A stretch of 64,000 bases of DNA from Pedobacter deserti (lineage in GTDB: Bacteria > Bacteroidota > Bacteroidia > Sphingobacteriales > Sphingobacteriaceae), in the NCBI RefSeq assembly GCF_024436415.1, contig NZ_JAFMZQ010000001.1, positions 806,001-870,000 on the forward strand, given 5' to 3'. The translations under genes and the position numbers were made by a program. Below the pieces are notes generated by a model. It saw only the letters and a program-made list of their open reading frames with translations, did not search any database and had not been told where the DNA came from. Position 1 is the stretch's first letter; each line of letters starts with the position of its first letter. Below are positions 53,048-62,669 of this stretch, piece after piece.

Positions 53048-55600
53048 ATGAGTATTACTAAGAAATTTTTATCTGTATTTTTCCTTTTCTTTGTTTTGTT
53101 CGTACACGTTGCGTTATCTCAAACGAATTATTCTGACGTGCGGGTGGATGAGCTGACTGATGCGCAGATCAGACAGATGATACAAAGGGCTGAATCAGTT
53201 GGATATTCGGACGCGCAGCTTGAACAGATGGCCGCGGCTCAAGGGATGAAACAAACCGAAATACAAAAATTGCGGTTGAGGGTTGAAAAGATCCGGCGGG
53301 AAGAGCGTCAGGGAACATCGGCCGGTACTGAGCGAGACCGTATACCGACGATGAATCAGGATGACCGTTCCAGAAGTTTTCGGGGAATTGACACTACTCG
53401 TAATAGCCTTAACAGGGGACAGCAAAAGCCTGGGGTGATGGGTAACGATAGTCTGGGGCTGTTTCAGGACCCGCGCCTTCAACTGGAAATATTTGAGTCA
53501 CTGAAGCCTAAAATATTCGGGGCCGAATTATTTAAAAACAGCAACCTGACTTTTGAGCCAAATCTAAGAATGGCTACACCAAAAAGCTATGTTATAGGGC
53601 CGGATGATGAGTTGCTTGTGGATCTTTCCGGAGACAATGAGGCTAATTATCGTCTGAAGGTAAGCCCGGATGGAACGATTAGGTTGCAGTACGTAGGGCT
53701 GATCGCTGTAAGCGGTCTTACCATAGAGCAGGCAACAGCGAAGATTCGAAACACTATGGGCAATACATATCCAGGTTTACGTAGTGGACGGACCAACGTC
53801 GCTATAACATTAGGTAATATAAGGAGTATTAAAGTCACTGTGTTGGGTGAGGTTGTTAAACCAGGTTCCTATACTGTACCTTCATTGTTTACTGTATTTA
53901 ATGTGCTTTATCAGTCGGGTGGTCCAAACCAAAATGGCTCTTTTCGTAAGATTCAGGTGATTCGCAATAACCGGGTCATAAACACTGTAGATGTATACGA
54001 CTTCTTGCTGAATGGTATTCAAAAAAGTAATATCCGGCTGCAGGACCAGGATGTGATTAATGTTCCCGTTTATCAGACACGCGTCGAAGTGGCTGGGGAG
54101 GTTAAACGACCGGCACTTTATGAGGTGCTGGATACTGAATCGTTAGATGATGTAATCCGTTTTGCTGGTGGGTTCTCCAGTCAGGCCTATACCGCGCAAA
54201 TTAAGGTTTTACAAAATACCAGCCGCGAAAGGAAGATCACTGATGTGCAGTCAGAGGATTACAGTGAATATATGCCAAAAAATGGGGATAAATACTTGGT
54301 TGAAACGATTCTTGATCGCTTCGAGAACCGGGTAGAGATTCTCGGGGCAGTGTTCAGGCCAGGTCAGTATGAACTGGATCCGGGCTTGACGTTAAAGGGG
54401 CTGATTCAGAAAGCTAATGGACTTACTGAAGACGCTTTTTTAAACAGGGCCTACATAAGTCGCCTTAACGCTGATAACACACAGTCTCTGGTATCTTTTG
54501 ATTTGGCGAAGGTCAGTGCGGGCACAGAACCGGACATTCCCTTGCAGCGGGAAGATAAAATTACCATTTCTTCATTATTTGATCTTCGTGATGAATATAA
54601 GGTGACGATTCAAGGCGAAGTGCGCTTCCCTGGCTCCTTCAAATATGGCGATAGTATTAGTGTGGGCGATCTAGTTCAAATGGCTGGGGGATTTAAAGAA
54701 GGAGCGACTCCAAATCGGATAGAAGTTTCGAGACGAGTAAAGAATAGCGATGCCATGTCGGAGTCAGCCCGCACGGCAGAGGTATTTACAATTAACATTG
54801 ATCCGGGGCTCAAAATAGCAGGCCCTAGATTCAGATTAAAACCGTTCGATATTGTTTCCGTGAGAAATTCAGAAGGGTACCAGGTCCAGCGCCAGGTCAA
54901 AATTGAGGGTGAAGTTCTGTACCCTGGCACTTACACGGTTACTAAGAAGAACGAAAGAATATCAGATCTGATACGCAGGGCTGGCGGTTTGACGCCCCTC
55001 GCTTATGTTGACGGCGCATCCCTCAAACGAACCGGCACGCCGGAGTCGAGATACGCTGATAGTTTGGAGCGGTTAAAAGAAGAACGCGAGAAGTTGCTCA
55101 ACTTGCAAAGACTTAAGCAGACCGGTGCAAGAGATACAACGAGCTTTGAGAAGGATTTGCAAGTTCTCCGTAGTGACCTGGTAGGAATTGATCTTGACCG
55201 TATCCTGAAACGCCCGTCTTCCAGATATGACCTGATCGTAGAAGATGGAGATATAATAAGAATACCAAAGGAACTCCAGACAGTGCGTATTACGGGTGAA
55301 GTGTTGAAGCCGAATAGTATTGTATATATAAAAGGTAGAAGCTTTAAAGGATATATCGACGGCGCTGGTGGCTTTAGTTACAATGCATACAAGCGTGGCG
55401 CTTATATCGTATATCCAAATGGATCTGTGGCAGCAGCGAAGAAGTTTATATTTTTTAATAATTATCCTCAGGTAAAACCGGGGAGTGAAATATTTGTGCC
55501 CAAGCGAGCTGAAAGGGAAAAGCTAACTGCACAAAGTTGGATCGGTATAGGAACAGCTTTTGCTTCTTTGGGTGCAATTATAGTCTCCTTACTAAAGTAA
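53048..55600 (+). CDS. Polysaccharide export protein, Wza-like with multiple SLBB domains
   Basis: An 850-residue outer-membrane polysaccharide export protein. A signal peptide (KKFLSVFFLFFVLFVHVALSQ) is followed by an N-terminal helical region rich in Gln/Glu. The Poly_export domain is at YVIGPDDELLVDLSGDNEAN. About five SLBB-type repeats follow (TVLGEVVKPGSYTVP, EVAGEVKRPALYEV, VEILGAVFRPGQYEL, VTIQGEVRFPGSFKYG, VKIEGEVLYPGTYTVT), and a C-terminal hydrophobic helix (SWIGIGTAFASLGAIIVSLL) acts as anchor. The ATG at 53048 is the start of the signal peptide. It would form the exit channel with the chain-length protein encoded next. Confidence 0.92.
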   Translation: MSITKKFLSVFFLFFVLFVHVALSQTNYSDVRVDELTDAQIRQMIQRAESVGYSDAQLEQMAAAQGMKQTEIQKLRLRVEKIRREERQGTSAGTERDRIPTMNQDDRSRSFRGIDTTRNSLNRGQQKPGVMGNDSLGLFQDPRLQLEIFESLKPKIFGAELFKNSNLTFEPNLRMATPKSYVIGPDDELLVDLSGDNEANYRLKVSPDGTIRLQYVGLIAVSGLTIEQATAKIRNTMGNTYPGLRSGRTNVAITLGNIRSIKVTVLGEVVKPGSYTVPSLFTVFNVLYQSGGPNQNGSFRKIQVIRNNRVINTVDVYDFLLNGIQKSNIRLQDQDVINVPVYQTRVEVAGEVKRPALYEVLDTESLDDVIRFAGGFSSQAYTAQIKVLQNTSRERKITDVQSEDYSEYMPKNGDKYLVETILDRFENRVEILGAVFRPGQYELDPGLTLKGLIQKANGLTEDAFLNRAYISRLNADNTQSLVSFDLAKVSAGTEPDIPLQREDKITISSLFDLRDEYKVTIQGEVRFPGSFKYGDSISVGDLVQMAGGFKEGATPNRIEVSRRVKNSDAMSESARTAEVFTINIDPGLKIAGPRFRLKPFDIVSVRNSEGYQVQRQVKIEGEVLYPGTYTVTKKNERISDLIRRAGGLTPLAYVDGASLKRTGTPESRYADSLERLKEEREKLLNLQRLKQTGARDTTSFEKDLQVLRSDLVGIDLDRILKRPSSRYDLIVEDGDIIRIPKELQTVRITGEVLKPNSIVYIKGRSFKGYIDGAGGFSYNAYKRGAYIVYPNGSVAAAKKFIFFNNYPQVKPGSEIFVPKRAEREKLTAQSWIGIGTAFASLGAIIVSLLK

Positions 55601-55617
55601 GGAAAGGAGAGTCAACT

Positions 55618-56694
55618 ATGGAAGTATCAAAAAATTATTCTCCGTCTGTCTCTGATGAGATTACATTGAAGGAGATTGTCATCAAGGGAAGAGAATATTA
55701 TAAATTCTTGCTTTCAAAATGGATAATTATAATTCTTTTCACTACACTATGTGCATTTTTAGGTGGTATTTATGCATTTTTAAAAAAACCGCTATATATG
55801 GCTGCTACGACCTTTGTTCTTGAGGAGCCTGGCTCGGGCGCTTCAAGTGTCCTGGGAGGTTTAGGAGGAATTGCGTCAATGGTGGGCATTGATGTTGGTA
55901 ATGGCGGTGGCATTTTTCAGGGGGATAACATCGTTGAATTATACAAATCCCGCAATATTATACAGCAAACACTCCTTACAAAAAAACGCAGTACAGATCA
56001 TGAGCTTTTAATAGATCAATATATTAAGTTTAATGCTCTCAGAAAAGAATGGGATAAAGTTCCAGGTCTCAGAAATCTTACTTTTAATACGGATAAACCT
56101 TTTACAAGAACACAGGACAGCGTACTTGGTGTAATTACAGAAGATATTAGGAAGACTTATCTTTCTGTGGGTAAGCTCGACAAAAAGCTGAGTATTATCA
56201 GTGCAGAGATCAGGGCCGAGAATGAAGAGTTTGCTATGGACTTTAACCGCGCGATAGTAAAAAATGTAAATGATTTTTATATCAGGACCAAAACAAAAAA
56301 GTCTCTTGAAAATGTAAATATTCTGCAGCAGAAAGTCGATTCAGTTCGGGCGGTGATGAACGGTGCAATATCGTCTGCAGCTGCTGTCACAGATGCAACG
56401 CCAAATCTCAACCTGACAAGGCAAAAGCAACGGGTCGCCCCTGTGCAACGGTCGCAATTCAGTGCAGAAACAAACAAGGCAATACTTGCAGAATTAGTAA
56501 AAAATCTGGAACTGTCCAAGATTGCATTGAGGAAGGAAACGCCTTTGATTCAGGTATTGGATGAACCTGTTTATCCCTTAGCAAAACAAAGATTAAGTAA
56601 AATTAAATGGTTTGTTATAGGGGGTATTATCGGGGGTGTACTTACGGTATCTTTTCTAATTTTAAAGAGGCTTTTAAATAATTTGCTGAGTTGA
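55618..56694 (+). CDS. Polysaccharide chain-length determinant (Wzz/Wzc N-terminal type)
   Basis: A 358-residue inner-membrane protein with a transmembrane helix near the N-terminus (WIIIILFTTLCAFLGGIYAF), a large periplasmic coiled region, and a C-terminal helix (VIGGIIGGVLTVSFLIL). There is no cytoplasmic tyrosine kinase domain, so it resembles the kinase-less chain-length group. A strong Shine-Dalgarno (GGAAAGGAGAG) lies at about 55602-55612, which supports the ATG at 55618. It works with the Wza-like protein. Confidence 0.88.
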   Translation: MEVSKNYSPSVSDEITLKEIVIKGREYYKFLLSKWIIIILFTTLCAFLGGIYAFLKKPLYMAATTFVLEEPGSGASSVLGGLGGIASMVGIDVGNGGGIFQGDNIVELYKSRNIIQQTLLTKKRSTDHELLIDQYIKFNALRKEWDKVPGLRNLTFNTDKPFTRTQDSVLGVITEDIRKTYLSVGKLDKKLSIISAEIRAENEEFAMDFNRAIVKNVNDFYIRTKTKKSLENVNILQQKVDSVRAVMNGAISSAAAVTDATPNLNLTRQKQRVAPVQRSQFSAETNKAILAELVKNLELSKIALRKETPLIQVLDEPVYPLAKQRLSKIKWFVIGGIIGGVLTVSFLILKRLLNNLLS

Positions 56695-56697
56695 TTT

Positions 56698-57696
56698 ATG
56701 GATTTGAATAACAAGAAGGTATTAGTAACAGGCGCAGATGGATTTATTGGGAGCCATTTGGTCGAGCGATTGTTAAAGGAGGGTTGTAGCATCAGAGCCT
56801 TTGTATATTATAACTCTTTCAATTCCTGGGGGTGGCTTGATGCATTGCCTAAAGACTGTTTATCAAAAATTGAAATTTTTGCGGGAGACGTGCGGGATCC
56901 TAATGGTGTCCGTACCGCAATGAAAGATATAGATGTTGTTTTTCACCTTGCTGCGCTTATTGCCATACCTTTCAGCTACCATTCTCCTGACTCTTATATA
57001 GATACCAATGTAAGAGGTACCTTGAATATTGTTCAGGCCGCAAAGGACTTGGGTGTCGAGCGTGTTTTAGTTACCTCGACGTCAGAAGTTTACGGAACAG
57101 CCCGGTATATTCCAATTGATGAGAATCATCCACGTCAGCCTCAGTCGCCGTATTCGGCATCCAAGATAGGAGCCGATGCCATTGCGGATTCATTTTACAG
57201 AAGTTTCAACCTGCCTTTGACAATTGTCCGTCCGTTCAATACTTATGGTCCAAGACAGAGTGCGAGAGCGGTTATACCTACAATTATTACCCAGTTACTC
57301 AACGGGAAAAGCGAGATCAGGCTTGGAGATCTGATTCCAACCAGGGACTTGTTGTTTGTTGAAGATACGGTGAATGGATTTGTTGAAATTGCAAAGTCCG
57401 AGGCCCTGATTGGTCACGACTGTAATATCGCCACACAGTCTGAAATTTCAGTCGGTGACCTGGCTCAGGAACTGATAAAACAAATTAACCCTGAAGCAAG
57501 GATCATTACGGATACTGATCGCTTACGGCCGGAAAAATCAGAAGTGTTCCGACTTTATGGAGCTAATGAAAAAATTAAGTGTCATACTGGTTGGACACAA
57601 AACTTCAGTTTGTCCGAAGGTTTATCCAAAACGATAGAATGGTTTAGAAATTCAGATAATTTGAAGCAATACAAAGCTGACATTTACAATATTTGA
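56698..57696 (+). CDS. legB: NDP-N-acetylglucosamine 4,6-dehydratase, legionaminic acid pathway (LegB)
   Basis: A 332-residue SDR-fold nucleotide-sugar dehydratase with TGADGFIGSHLVERLLKEG, AALIAIPFSYHSP, STSEVYGTARYIPIDENHP and the Tyr-Lys of SPYSASKIGADA. It makes the 4-keto-6-deoxy sugar that LegC aminates. In Campylobacter jejuni LegB acts on GDP-GlcNAc, and a PtmE-type enzyme is encoded in the same operon here, which supports the GDP route. The ATG is 4 bases after the wzz stop codon. Confidence 0.92.
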   Translation: MDLNNKKVLVTGADGFIGSHLVERLLKEGCSIRAFVYYNSFNSWGWLDALPKDCLSKIEIFAGDVRDPNGVRTAMKDIDVVFHLAALIAIPFSYHSPDSYIDTNVRGTLNIVQAAKDLGVERVLVTSTSEVYGTARYIPIDENHPRQPQSPYSASKIGADAIADSFYRSFNLPLTIVRPFNTYGPRQSARAVIPTIITQLLNGKSEIRLGDLIPTRDLLFVEDTVNGFVEIAKSEALIGHDCNIATQSEISVGDLAQELIKQINPEARIITDTDRLRPEKSEVFRLYGANEKIKCHTGWTQNFSLSEGLSKTIEWFRNSDNLKQYKADIYNI

Positions 57697-57700
57697 TCCT

Positions 57701-58855
57701 ATGTCGGACTACCTATTTTCCCAAATCACAAAATTTATAAAAAGCCACTTCCCGCATGAGGAATTTATACCGCTTCATGCTCCTGTTTTCATAGGGAATG
57801 AGAAAAAGTATGTGCTTGACGCCATCGACTCCACCTATGTATCGTCTGTAGGGCCATATGTGAACAGATTTGAGGAAATGATGGTCGACTTAACCGGAGC
57901 AGACCACGCAATTGCTATAGTCAATGGGACGAATGCTTTACATATGGGACTTATCTTGGCCGGTGTTAATCGTGGTGATGAGGTGCTGTCTCAGGCGCTG
58001 ACATTTGTAGCCACTGCAAATGCAATTAGTTATATCGGGGCTGAGCCTGTTTTTATTGATGTCGATGGTGACAGCTTTGGTATGTCTCCAGAGTCTTTAA
58101 GAAGTTTTCTGAACGGGCACGCAGTAAGACGGACCGAAGGAACTTACAACAAATCTACAGGGTGTAAAATATCTGCCTGCGTTCCTATGCATACTTTTGG
58201 AATGCCGTGTAGGATAGATGAAATAGCGGAGATCTGCGATAACTGGAATATTTCGCTTATAGAAGATTCCGCAGAGTCTATTGGAAGCTTTTTCAAGGGA
58301 AGGCATACTGGAGTTTTCGGAAAAATCGGCATTTTCAGTTTTAACGGAAATAAAACAGTAACATGTGGAGGAGGTGGCGCACTGATCACCAATGATCCCC
58401 AGATTGCAAAGCATGCGAAGCATCTGACAACACAGGCGAAAGTTCCGCATCAGTGGAATTTTGTTCATGATCATATCGGTTATAATTACAGAATGCCAAA
58501 TCTGAATGCCGCTTTAGCTGTTGCACAGCTCGAGCAACTCGATACCTTCATTGAAAACAAGCGGCGCTTAGCAGCGGAATATTCACTTTTTTTCAAGGAT
58601 TTGGATATCCCAATGCAGAAGGACATGGATGACACGAAGTCAAATTACTGGCTGAATGCTATTGTTCTCAAAGATATAGACCAGAGAGATGCTTTTTTGG
58701 AATACAGTAATTCCCATGGAGTGATGACCAGGCCAATCTGGGAACTGATGAACAAATTGCCAATGTTCCGGCATTGTCAGACTGATAGTCTGGAAAACAG
58801 CAGGTATCTGGCAGAAAGGGTAGTAAATATTCCTAGCGGTTACCGTCCTGACTGA
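57701..58855 (+). CDS. legC: LegC family PLP-dependent aminotransferase
   Basis: A 384-residue DegT/DnrJ/EryC1-family aminotransferase. The PLP lysine is Lys218 in FSFNGNKTVTCGGGGA, with VNGTNALHMG (cofactor phosphate region), ISLIEDSAESIG, and YRMPNLNAALAVAQLEQL. It adds the 4-amino group to the LegB product. It follows legB by 4 bases. Confidence 0.92.
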   Translation: MSDYLFSQITKFIKSHFPHEEFIPLHAPVFIGNEKKYVLDAIDSTYVSSVGPYVNRFEEMMVDLTGADHAIAIVNGTNALHMGLILAGVNRGDEVLSQALTFVATANAISYIGAEPVFIDVDGDSFGMSPESLRSFLNGHAVRRTEGTYNKSTGCKISACVPMHTFGMPCRIDEIAEICDNWNISLIEDSAESIGSFFKGRHTGVFGKIGIFSFNGNKTVTCGGGGALITNDPQIAKHAKHLTTQAKVPHQWNFVHDHIGYNYRMPNLNAALAVAQLEQLDTFIENKRRLAAEYSLFFKDLDIPMQKDMDDTKSNYWLNAIVLKDIDQRDAFLEYSNSHGVMTRPIWELMNKLPMFRHCQTDSLENSRYLAERVVNIPSGYRPD

Positions 58856-58860
58856 TTGAT

Positions 58861-59496
58861 ATGGAAGATCTGATTTTAATAGGCGGTGGCGGGCATTGTA
58901 AGTCATGTATCGATGTTATCGAGCATACGGGTTTGTATCGCATAGTAGGTATTTTAGACAGACCGGAAATGGTCGGCATGCAAGTATCAGGTTATCCGGT
59001 TATAGGAACTGATGATGAAATATCCGCTTATATTTCCCGGGACTGTTCTTTTCTGGTCACAGTGGGGCAGATTCAGAGTGGCGAAAACAGAGCAACGATT
59101 TTCAACAAATTAATTGAAAACGGAGCGAAAATTCCTTCGATTACATCACCCAAGTCTCACATTTCCCGATCTGCACGCATTGGTATGGGAACCATAGTGA
59201 TGCATAATTGTTTTGTCAATGCGGAGAGCCGGATAGGCAACAACTGTATTATTAATACCGCAAGTTGCATTGAGCACGATGCAGTAATAGGGGATAGCGT
59301 ACACATATCAACATCAGCGGTGGTTAATGGGAACTGTGACATCGGCGATGGAGTATTTATCGGCAGTAATGCGGTCATATCACATCAGCGGAGAGTAGCA
59401 GACCATGTTATTGTTGGTGCTGGCGCGGTGGTAATCCGGGATATCGAAAGGCAAGGCATATACGCAGGAAATCCTGCGCGAGAAATAATAAAATGA
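58861..59496 (+). CDS. legH: NeuD/PglD-type acetyltransferase, probable LegH
   Basis: A 211-residue left-handed beta-helix acyltransferase: ILIGGGGHCKSCIDVIE at the N-terminal NAD-like fold, then hexapeptide repeats such as NCIINTASCIEHDAVIGD, with the catalytic His, and IGSNAVISHQRRVADHVIVG. It would N-acetylate the 4-amino sugar of LegC. Overlaps legI by 4 bases (ATGA). Confidence 0.88.
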   Translation: MEDLILIGGGGHCKSCIDVIEHTGLYRIVGILDRPEMVGMQVSGYPVIGTDDEISAYISRDCSFLVTVGQIQSGENRATIFNKLIENGAKIPSITSPKSHISRSARIGMGTIVMHNCFVNAESRIGNNCIINTASCIEHDAVIGDSVHISTSAVVNGNCDIGDGVFIGSNAVISHQRRVADHVIVGAGAVVIRDIERQGIYAGNPAREIIK

Positions 59497-60512
59497 AAAG
59501 GACTGTAATTATTGCAGAAGCTGGTGTAAATCATAACGGTAGCTTAGAGAACGCATTGAAGCTGATTGATGCAGCGGCGTACGCTGCTGCAGACTATGTT
59601 AAATTTCAAACCTTTAAAGCGGCCAAGCTTGTCAGCAAACAGGCAGCAAAGGCCGACTATCAAAATGCAAATACGGGTAATGTACAGGAAACCCAGCTTG
59701 AGATGCTTCAGAAGCTTGAACTTAGTGAAGCCGACCACAGGAAATTAATTGAATATGCTGCTCAGAAGGACATTAAGTTCTTGTCTACAGCATTTGATCT
59801 GGAAAGCCTGAACTTTTTGTATGATCTGGGAATCAGGCTGTTCAAGATACCTTCCGGTGAAATCACCAATTTACCTTACCTGGAGGCGGTAGCTGATTTT
59901 GCAGACGAAATCATCCTGTCTACCGGGATGTGCACAATGGATGAAGTAAATGATGCAGTTCTTGCAATAAGAAATAGGACAAACGCCAAGATTACGATCT
60001 TACATTGTAATACAGAATATCCTACCCCGTTTTATGATGTCAACCTTCTGGCAATGCCGGGCTTGGCCAGAGATTTTGGTACTGAGGTAGGGTATTCTGA
60101 TCATACACTCGGTATTGAAGTTCCCGTGGCTGCAGTTGCATTAGGGGCAAGTGTAATAGAAAAGCATTTTACTTTAAGCCGGACACTTCCTGGGCCAGAT
60201 CATGCAGCTTCACTTGAGCCCCATGAGCTCAAGGCAATGATCGACGCTATCCGCAATATTGAACTTGCGCTGGGTAATGGCATAAAGCTACCCACGCAAT
60301 CTGAACTGAAGAATAAAGCTATAGCACGAAAGAGTATCCATCTTACGAAAGATAAAAAATCAGGCGAAATTGTTGAGGCAGCTGATCTTGAGATGCTGCG
60401 GCCTGGAGATGGCATTTCACCTATGAAGATGTACAGTATTATTGGGAAACGGGTAGCCAGGGATTTACCATCAGGGCATAAACTCGACTTTAATGACATA
60501 GCATCCGTATGA
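59493..60512 (+). CDS. legI: N,N'-diacetyllegionaminate synthase (NeuB family)
   Basis: A 339-residue NeuB-type synthase with IIAEAGVNHNGSLENALKLI, VKFQTFKAAKLVS, FKIPSGEITNLPYLE, ILHCNTEYPTP and GYSDHTLGIEVPVAA, plus a C-terminal SAF (antifreeze-like) domain with KDKKSGEIVEAADLEMLRPG. It condenses phosphoenolpyruvate with the 6-deoxy-mannosamine derivative. The nonulosonate family is certain; legionaminate rather than neuraminate is inferred from LegB/LegC. Confidence 0.93.
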   Translation: MKRTVIIAEAGVNHNGSLENALKLIDAAAYAAADYVKFQTFKAAKLVSKQAAKADYQNANTGNVQETQLEMLQKLELSEADHRKLIEYAAQKDIKFLSTAFDLESLNFLYDLGIRLFKIPSGEITNLPYLEAVADFADEIILSTGMCTMDEVNDAVLAIRNRTNAKITILHCNTEYPTPFYDVNLLAMPGLARDFGTEVGYSDHTLGIEVPVAAVALGASVIEKHFTLSRTLPGPDHAASLEPHELKAMIDAIRNIELALGNGIKLPTQSELKNKAIARKSIHLTKDKKSGEIVEAADLEMLRPGDGISPMKMYSIIGKRVARDLPSGHKLDFNDIASV

Positions 60513-61612
60513 AAGTAGGCGTATTAACTAGCTCCCGGGCCGATTTTGGCATTTACCTGCCTTTGCTGCGGGCATTGCGCGATGACGTATTTTTTGAGCT
60601 TGAGATCATTGCCTTCGGTACACATCTCTCGGATTTTTATGGTCGGTCGGTTGATCAGATTACCGCCCTAGGCTTTCAGGTTAGCCATGAGATCGAATCA
60701 ATGTTACTTACAGACACTCCTGCATCGATTTCCAGTGCAATCGGACTTACTATGATTAAGTTTAGTGATTTCTGGAAAAATAACGCCAATCGCTTTGACT
60801 TCGTGTTCTGTCTTGGCGACCGCTATGAAATGTTTGCAGCGGTAAGCTCTGGCGTTCCATTTAATGTAAGGATGGCTCATATACATGGTGGGGAAACCAC
60901 CCTCGGTGCGATTGACAATGTGTTTAGACATAGCATTACGCTGGCGTCTTCGTTGCACTTCGTCTCAACGGATGCTCATGGGGAGAAGGTAGCTGCACTC
61001 ATCGGAACAAACGACAGGATATATAATGTTGGTGCTTTAGGTCTGGATAATGTGATGGATATGCAATTGCTTTCAATACAGGAGTTTCAGGACAAGTGGG
61101 GCATCAATCTTGGCAATAAAACAATATTGGTAACCTTTCATCCGGAAACCATGAACCTAAAGAGAAACGAGCAAAATGTAAACGAGCTTATTAAGGCCAT
61201 CAACAGTTTGTCTGCCTACCAATTCCTGATCACCATGCCGAATGCAGATACAGCTGGTAGTATTATCAGGAGAGCCTTGAAAGAAAACTTTGAACTCAAG
61301 AAAAACTTCTATCTGATTGAGAATCTCGGATCTCAAAGTTACTTCACTGCGATGAAGTATGCCAGTTTCCTGTTAGGCAATACCTCCAGTGGAATTATTG
61401 AGGCTGCATCTTTCAATAAGTATGTGATTAATCTGGGCAATCGCCAATTAGGCAGGACCGCTGGTGATAATGTGCTGCATATCCCCGTCTCTGCTACGGA
61501 AATACTTGCCGCTGTAACGAAAATCGAACTGAAACAAGGTACACAAATAAATAATATCTACTGGAATGGCGGCGCAGCAGCCAAAATTATCCGCGTATTA
61601 AAGAAACTGTGA
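60509..61612 (+). CDS. legG: NeuC-type hydrolysing NDP-sugar 2-epimerase, LegG
   Basis: A 367-residue GT-B-like epimerase: VGVLTSSRADFGIYLPLLRAL, FCLGDRYEMFAAV, MAHIHGGETTLGAIDNVFRH, VTFHPETMN and LLGNTSSGIIEAASF. It inverts C2 and removes the nucleotide, releasing the sugar used by LegI. It overlaps legI by 4 bases and precedes ptmE by 1 base. Confidence 0.92.
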   Translation: MKVGVLTSSRADFGIYLPLLRALRDDVFFELEIIAFGTHLSDFYGRSVDQITALGFQVSHEIESMLLTDTPASISSAIGLTMIKFSDFWKNNANRFDFVFCLGDRYEMFAAVSSGVPFNVRMAHIHGGETTLGAIDNVFRHSITLASSLHFVSTDAHGEKVAALIGTNDRIYNVGALGLDNVMDMQLLSIQEFQDKWGINLGNKTILVTFHPETMNLKRNEQNVNELIKAINSLSAYQFLITMPNADTAGSIIRRALKENFELKKNFYLIENLGSQSYFTAMKYASFLLGNTSSGIIEAASFNKYVINLGNRQLGRTAGDNVLHIPVSATEILAAVTKIELKQGTQINNIYWNGGAAAKIIRVLKKL

Positions 61613-61613
61613 T

Positions 61614-62669
61614 ATGGACATTTATCGGAGACATGTTATTCCTGAAAATTCAATCGCCCGTGAAGCACTGAGGATACTCGACCAGTTACCTGACAGTGTG
61701 ACAAGGACCCTGTTTATAGTACGTCAGGACAATTCAATAGTTGGTACCCTCACAGATGGTGATATCAGAAGGGGATTGCTTAACGGGCTGGAAATATCTC
61801 ATCCCGTTAGTGCTTTCATGAACAGGAATTACAAGTTCATTCGTACCCAGGGTGATCACGTCGAGATAATCAAGGGCATCAGGGATGCAGACATTCACCT
61901 GGTCCCTGTCGTAGACGATGATAACAGGATAACACGAATATTAGACCTCACAAAAGTGCGTACGATACTTCCCGCCGCTGCACTGCTTATGGCAGGCGGT
62001 CGTGGTGAAAGATTGCGTCCGTTTACCGACACGGTGCCTAAACCTATGTTGAAAGTAGGTGGAAAACCGATTTTAGAGCACAACGTTGATCGTCTTATTT
62101 CTTACGGGATCTCCGAAATTTACATCAGCGTAAAGTATCTGAAAGAGCAAATCATGGATTTTTTTGGCGATGGCAGCGAGAAGGGCGTCAGTATCCGCTA
62201 CATAATTGAAGACGAACCCCTGGGAACACTTGGAAGTATCTCTCATATTGATTCTATTCCTTATGATGATATCCTGGTTATGAATTCCGATTTGGTTACA
62301 AACATAGATTTTGAGGACTTCTATAATTATTACAGGGATTCGGAAAGTTTAATGGCTGTCGCGAGCATTCCTTATCACGTAAATGTGCCATATGCCGTTC
62401 TGCAGACAGATGAGAAAAAGGTGTCTTCGTTTGTTGAAAAGCCTACCTACACTTATTATTCCAATGGTGGGATTTACCTGATGAAGTTTCAACTTAAGAG
62501 TGTTTGCAGCAAAAACACATTTTTTAATGCTACAGACCTTATGGACCGCATAATTGCTGATGGTGGAAATCTGGTACACTATCCGGTATTAGGTTACTGG
62601 CTTGATATTGGACGACCCCATGATTATCTCAAAGCACAGGATGACGTCAAACACATCAATCTGTCATGA
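61614..62669 (+). CDS. ptmE: PtmE-type nucleotidyltransferase with CBS domains
   Basis: A 351-residue fusion of an N-terminal CBS pair (about residues 1-120, LTDGDIRRGLLNGLE) and a nucleotidyltransferase domain (from about residue 123, ALLMAGGRGERLRPFTDT and LEHNVDRLISYGISEIYISV). This is the layout of PtmE, the glucosamine-1-phosphate guanylyltransferase that starts the GDP-linked legionaminate route. Donor nucleotide specificity cannot be read directly. Overlaps legF by 4 bases. Confidence 0.87.
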   Translation: MDIYRRHVIPENSIAREALRILDQLPDSVTRTLFIVRQDNSIVGTLTDGDIRRGLLNGLEISHPVSAFMNRNYKFIRTQGDHVEIIKGIRDADIHLVPVVDDDNRITRILDLTKVRTILPAAALLMAGGRGERLRPFTDTVPKPMLKVGGKPILEHNVDRLISYGISEIYISVKYLKEQIMDFFGDGSEKGVSIRYIIEDEPLGTLGSISHIDSIPYDDILVMNSDLVTNIDFEDFYNYYRDSESLMAVASIPYHVNVPYAVLQTDEKKVSSFVEKPTYTYYSNGGIYLMKFQLKSVCSKNTFFNATDLMDRIIADGGNLVHYPVLGYWLDIGRPHDYLKAQDDVKHINLS

